In this document: positions 60,164 through 64,000 of the stretch, piece after piece
Numbering within the stretch: the stretch's first letter is position 1
How the letters are laid out: the number at the start of each line of letters is the position of its first letter
From: Beroe ovata
Lineage: Eukaryota > Ctenophora > Nuda > Beroida > Beroidae
Length of the DNA: 64,000 nucleotides
Direction of reading: 5' to 3'
Assembly (NCBI GenBank): GCA_946803715.1
Contig: CAMPET010000021.1
Span: forward strand, 219,787-283,786
Position numbers and translations under genes: made by a program
Notes under the pieces: generated by a model
The model's database searches: none
What the model was told of the DNA's origin: nothing
Seen by the model: only the letters and a program-made list of their open reading frames with translations

Positions 60164-63100
60164 TCATACACCAGATGAGGGGAAGATCAACGGATCTTCC
60201 TCTCCAATGTCACTTTGATCCAACTTTTTGAGATCTTTCCGTAATTGAACCTGTCGGAATTGTTGTTATAAATTTCAACACACGCGACGGTTTGTTATTG
60301 AAATGATCTCCATATGATGATGGTGAATCATATCAGTGTGAGATATGATCTCCATATGATGGTGAATCATATCAGTGTGAGATATGATCTCGGCGTTAAG
60401 ACTCTCACTCAGTCACATGATATTCTGCCGGATATGAGTTAGGTGTCCAGTATAATGTATATATAATGTAGGTGAGATCGGTATCGTACCTCTCTGGCTG
60501 TATTGGGGCTCGGTACACCAATAGTATCGGGCAGTCCAAACACGAGCAGCCCCGCTGTTCCAGCGCACGTGGAGAATAATGCCAGGGTCAGGAATCTAGA
60601 GGTAGAATAATGAACAGATAGTGCAGAGTCTGCAATAAAGTGTACAGAGACTGATATGTGTGGGGTATTAATTATCATGTACAATCCATAGCAAATCACC
60701 GTGGTGTTCCGATAGGTATAGAATGCAGTGCAGAGTGCTCACCGATTCCAGTTAAATAGCAGGCTAGCTTGGGGTCCGAGTGCAGCTGCAACCTGTGCCA
60801 CCAAACTACACCAGCCCAATATCTTGCCCCTGTGTGACGTGGGGGCGAGTTCGATTGTGTACACGTAGATGGAACCAAACGTCGCCGATATCATCATGCT
60901 AGCTATCAGACAGCAAAGCTGCTCCAGGGTGAAGTGAGGTGTGATGTTGTAGGGCATCATCGCTATCACACACGATACACACGCTGAAATACATATCACT
61001 ACAGACCTTTCACTTCACAGCCAAAGCTGCAAAATAGCAATCTAATGATTATATGAGTCTATAAACTCTGCTCGATTCATACGATTCACTAGTGATCTTA
61101 CCGACGAGTAGGAATGTGATGACCGATGGCTTCCTCCCCCAGTACTCAGTAGGGAAGGACATGCCTATGTAGGCTATCATCTCGGCAATAGCAGCGAGCA
61201 TGTAACTGTGATACATGTTATTCCCAAAACTGCCCCAGCTGAACCCAAACCCGTAGTAGAGGAACCCAGCCACACTCCAAACCCATGTTAGTATGAGTAT
61301 CTGTACGAGGAGGGCCCTAGAGGGAAAATAAATGCCCTGTTATGTCCATACTGGATTCAGTAAATGCTAAACCAGAGATCTTCAACATTCTATTGATTCT
61401 AATAGCATTCAATAGGTGATTCTGATTCACATCAGCTCGATGCAGGGTGCTATATCAATAGACTTCAATTACATCCTGCACACACTCACTTATATCTCCA
61501 CACATCTCTCATGTTGTCTGCAAAGGACTGGACTACTTTTCCTGAATCATCTGCACCCTCTGAATCATCTAGGCTCACGCTGTCTATATCGAAATCACTC
61601 CTGTTCATAGTTATCAGCCATCGGAGACTGGATTTCGCCTTTTCCTCGTTATCTGAAAAATAATCAATGTAATGTTTAACGGTATACTGATAATGTTCTC
61701 AGGGGGAGCTAGCGATATTCTGGACAGAAATGAGATTCTTTTGCTATAAGTAGAACAAGGATATATTGATTAAATTAAGTAAATTGATTACTTATTAAAT
61801 TTAGTAAATATCAGTAAACGGTCATCATCGGTAGCTATTAATAGCAGTGGATATAGGTACTGCTGTATCTCTATTCTCTATTTTCTTATCATATGATATT
61901 GGATAACTCACTCTTGTTAACCAATAAGAACCGAGGGGATTCTGGAAAAAGGAGCAAAGGTATCAGAGAGACAACAAACAGGATACCAGAGGATGCAGCC
62001 AACCAGTGCCAACTGTAGCGAGAGAGGGGTTGTTATAGCCATCCATTATGGAATCGAATAATAAGAGACGTCATATAATTCAGCTGGTTTGTATCTCCAA
62101 TCTATTTTCAAGTAGATGACGTTGGGGTCTTAAATCTTAATGACTTACTTTCTGATAAGGTATTCCGCTGTGATGGTCAGAATGAGGTATCCCAGGCTCC
62201 AAAAAATCTGCAAAGTACTGTTTGCCAGGACTCGGTACTTCTGGGGCAGGTACTCCAAAGATAGGATTGTAACTCCGGGTATACTGATTGTAGAACCAGC
62301 GCCTAGTGATGGCAGATATAGTACACTTTCATCATGGTTTGGAGATGCCTGATTCATGATTTATTTCATCTAGCAACATATTAAAATACAATGTATCATA
62401 GTACCTACCTTGCAGGAACCGAAATGCGAAGAGGAAGGCTATGTTGGGTGTAAATACGATGGCAAAAGTGGCTACCGTCACAGTTGAATACCCTATAAGG
62501 GTGCCCAACTTCCTCCCAATACTGTCCAGTAAACCCCTGTAGACAAGCAGTTTTTTGAGAACAGCAGCTGCAGTTAATCACTAGCAGCATTTTCCAATTC
62601 TGATGACATAGTTTTGAGTGTACATTCATTGATGATAGTTTCATAGGCTGACACTCGTCTGCACTCACCCGCCCACTAGAGCTCCGAGAAATCCTCCACC
62701 GAAGAATGCAGACCCGACCATTGTTTGGAGGTACTCTCTGTCACAGTAGAGACTCCATTTGATTGCAAATGTTAGTTCTGCATCAGCTTTCCAGAAGAAA
62801 TCTGCACCGTGTTTCAGTGGTGTTAATAAAGCTTTACCAGCACTGCCTTGATCAACTGTCCCACAGAGGTTTGCTCTGTTGTATTGCACTCTCTCTGAAG
62901 ATAGCAACCATTAACAGTTCAACACTTTCTAAAAGTAATAATTGCAGCAAATCGTCAATAACTTATGATCTACACCTAGTAAATGACTGATCCAATATCC
63001 ATGCTTGTCACTTGACCGTCCACTCACCTGGGCAGTACATTCTGTAGCTACCAAAGTTGTTGAGTTTGATCGTAGCCAGCTCATCAACAACTGCCATAAC

Positions 63101-63982
63101 ACCGAAATCATCACCCAAATCAACAGATACTGAGTTGCACGTCACACTAGCATTTCTTGATACCCAACTTTGATGTCCCAGATCAAGTGCACAGTTCAGA
63201 TTGTTGAGATCTTGTCCAAACTTCACAGAAACAAGCTTCTCACAAGAATGTTCACCGTTCTGACAATTATCAAATGATGTGACTCTGAGTCGCTGGTCTT
63301 TCTGATTGAGTTCAAATTGGATGGATCCTAATGTTCTTCCATTCTCGCCAAACATTATCACTGTTGGTGAAGAGGTCTCACTGTCATATACTAACCCATG
63401 TAATTCTATCAGGCATCTGTATTCGAATGCAGTTTCACTGGTTCCTTTCACATCCCTTAAACCTGATCAATAATTAGTCACGGGTTAAATTAGTCCATCA
63501 TCCTGGTATCAATCTAACAACACGTGGCTTTGTCAAACCTAACTCACCTGAGTCAGAGATGATATTAGTCCTGCGGTAGCACTCCTCACTGGAATTGGCA
63601 CACCTCCAAAGGCTGTATGGCACAAACCCCCCGAAGTTAGGAAAATAAACTGCAGCCGGCATTACCTGAAAGAGTGATTTCATCATGAAATCAAGTTATG
63701 CACGTTATACCTGGGAACATAAAGGTCGGATCCTACAGTTGATCTTGCTGATGAATACTTAACGCCTAATGGACCTACCAAAAAGTATGCAAAGACTCCA
63801 AGTAACAGAAACAAGAACGAGAGTTTGGGAGATCTGCATGCCGATTCCACCACATCTTCAATAGTAACTCTGTTATGTGTTTTCTTCGCATCTTTTTCAT
63901 CCAGAAAATAGTGCCCATCATATTTTTGTCCAGTGTTTTTGTCTTGAATCAACGGCGTGAGGACAGTTTGATCAGCTGGCAT
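60164..63982 (-). CDS. SLC22-like MFS transporter with a large ectodomain
   Basis: Twelve exons fit in phase: 63982-63764, 63665-63548, 63462-63028, 62894-62669, 62536-62409, 62302-62149, 62012-61912, 61652-61490, 61316-61102, 60983-60743, 60595-60490 and 60250-60164, about 730 residues. The N-terminus is cytoplasmic; TM1 is FLFLLLGVFAYFLVGPLG. The organic-ion-transporter pattern follows: WSLYCDREYLQTMVGSAFFG, MFS motif LLDSIGRKLG, then PESPRFLL after TM6, TEYWGRKP and ELAPTSHRGKILG. The family moves organic cations, anions or zwitterions across the plasma membrane; the substrate is unknown. The protein is far longer than the usual 550 residues because the first extracellular loop spans about 200 residues with many Cys. 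The exon 1 donor (GGC/GTTAAG) was chosen by phase; a stronger-looking CCCAG/GTATAA would break the frame. More 5' sequence may lie beyond the window. Confidence 0.88.
60303..60390. repeat. Two-copy tandem repeat in transporter intron
   Basis: ATGATCTCCATATGAT...GGTGAATCATATCAGTGTGAGAT occurs twice in a row with a 3-base (GAT) difference, in the last intron of the transporter gene. Confidence 0.85.
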
Positions 63983-64000
63983 ATCAGACAAGAAATTTAT

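Overview
This window is nuclear DNA of an invertebrate animal. Almost every gene has an animal orthologue (NKRF, NDUFAF7, MRPL50, KRR1, PRMT1, COPS3, PLPP6, TPGS2, LPCAT3, SLC22-like), introns are GT-AG and mostly short, several genes have no coding intron, and non-coding stretches carry microsatellites, MITEs, an hAT-type element and a non-LTR retrotransposon. I cannot name the phylum. Nested genes, short introns and splice-acceptor-like sites a few bases before many start codons would fit a lineage with spliced-leader trans-splicing (ctenophores, hydrozoans and tunicates are examples), but that is inference. Four runs or points of N mark assembly joins: about 41049-41300, 49642, about 54083-54178, and 56956 and 58959.

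Layout. 0.4-4.6 kb: an eight-exon secreted inhibitory-type serpin (+). 7.7-17.1 kb: a run of minus-strand genes for RNA and mitochondrial functions: NKRF-like (one exon), NDUFAF7, mL50 (MRPL50), a PhoD-like secreted or membrane phosphatase with two possible C-termini, and KRR1. 19.8-25.1 kb: PRMT1 and COPS3 (+), with an elongator tRNA-Met inside a COPS3 intron. 25.8-30.5 kb: a tandem-C2-domain protein (-) whose longest intron holds a complete intronless PLPP6-like gene on the other strand. 30.8-34.2 kb: TPGS2 and an F-box/LRR protein (-), both one exon. 36.5-39.1 kb: an orphan class A GPCR (-) head to head with LPCAT3 (+). 39-48.4 kb: a gene-poor stretch with microsatellites and hairpins. 48.4-53.6 kb: two small secreted-protein ORFs and an SDR (-). 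52.3-59.6 kb: a repeat-rich stretch with a mariner-type MITE, a 5'-truncated RT/RNase H retrotransposon between direct repeats, a perfect inverted repeat and an hAT-type element with 8-bp target duplications. 60.2-64 kb: a 12-exon SLC22-type transporter (-) with an unusually large ectodomain, probably starting near the window edge.

There is no operon-like functional system. Neighbours with related roles (NDUFAF7 with mL50 in mitochondria; KRR1 with NKRF in ribosome production) may be coincidental. The points most worth following are the acceptor-like motif before start codons, the transporter ectodomain, the alternative secreted or membrane-anchored end of the phosphatase, and the nested PLPP6/C2 arrangement. 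All exon models were built by hand from splice sites and reading phase, so individual junctions may be off by a few codons.
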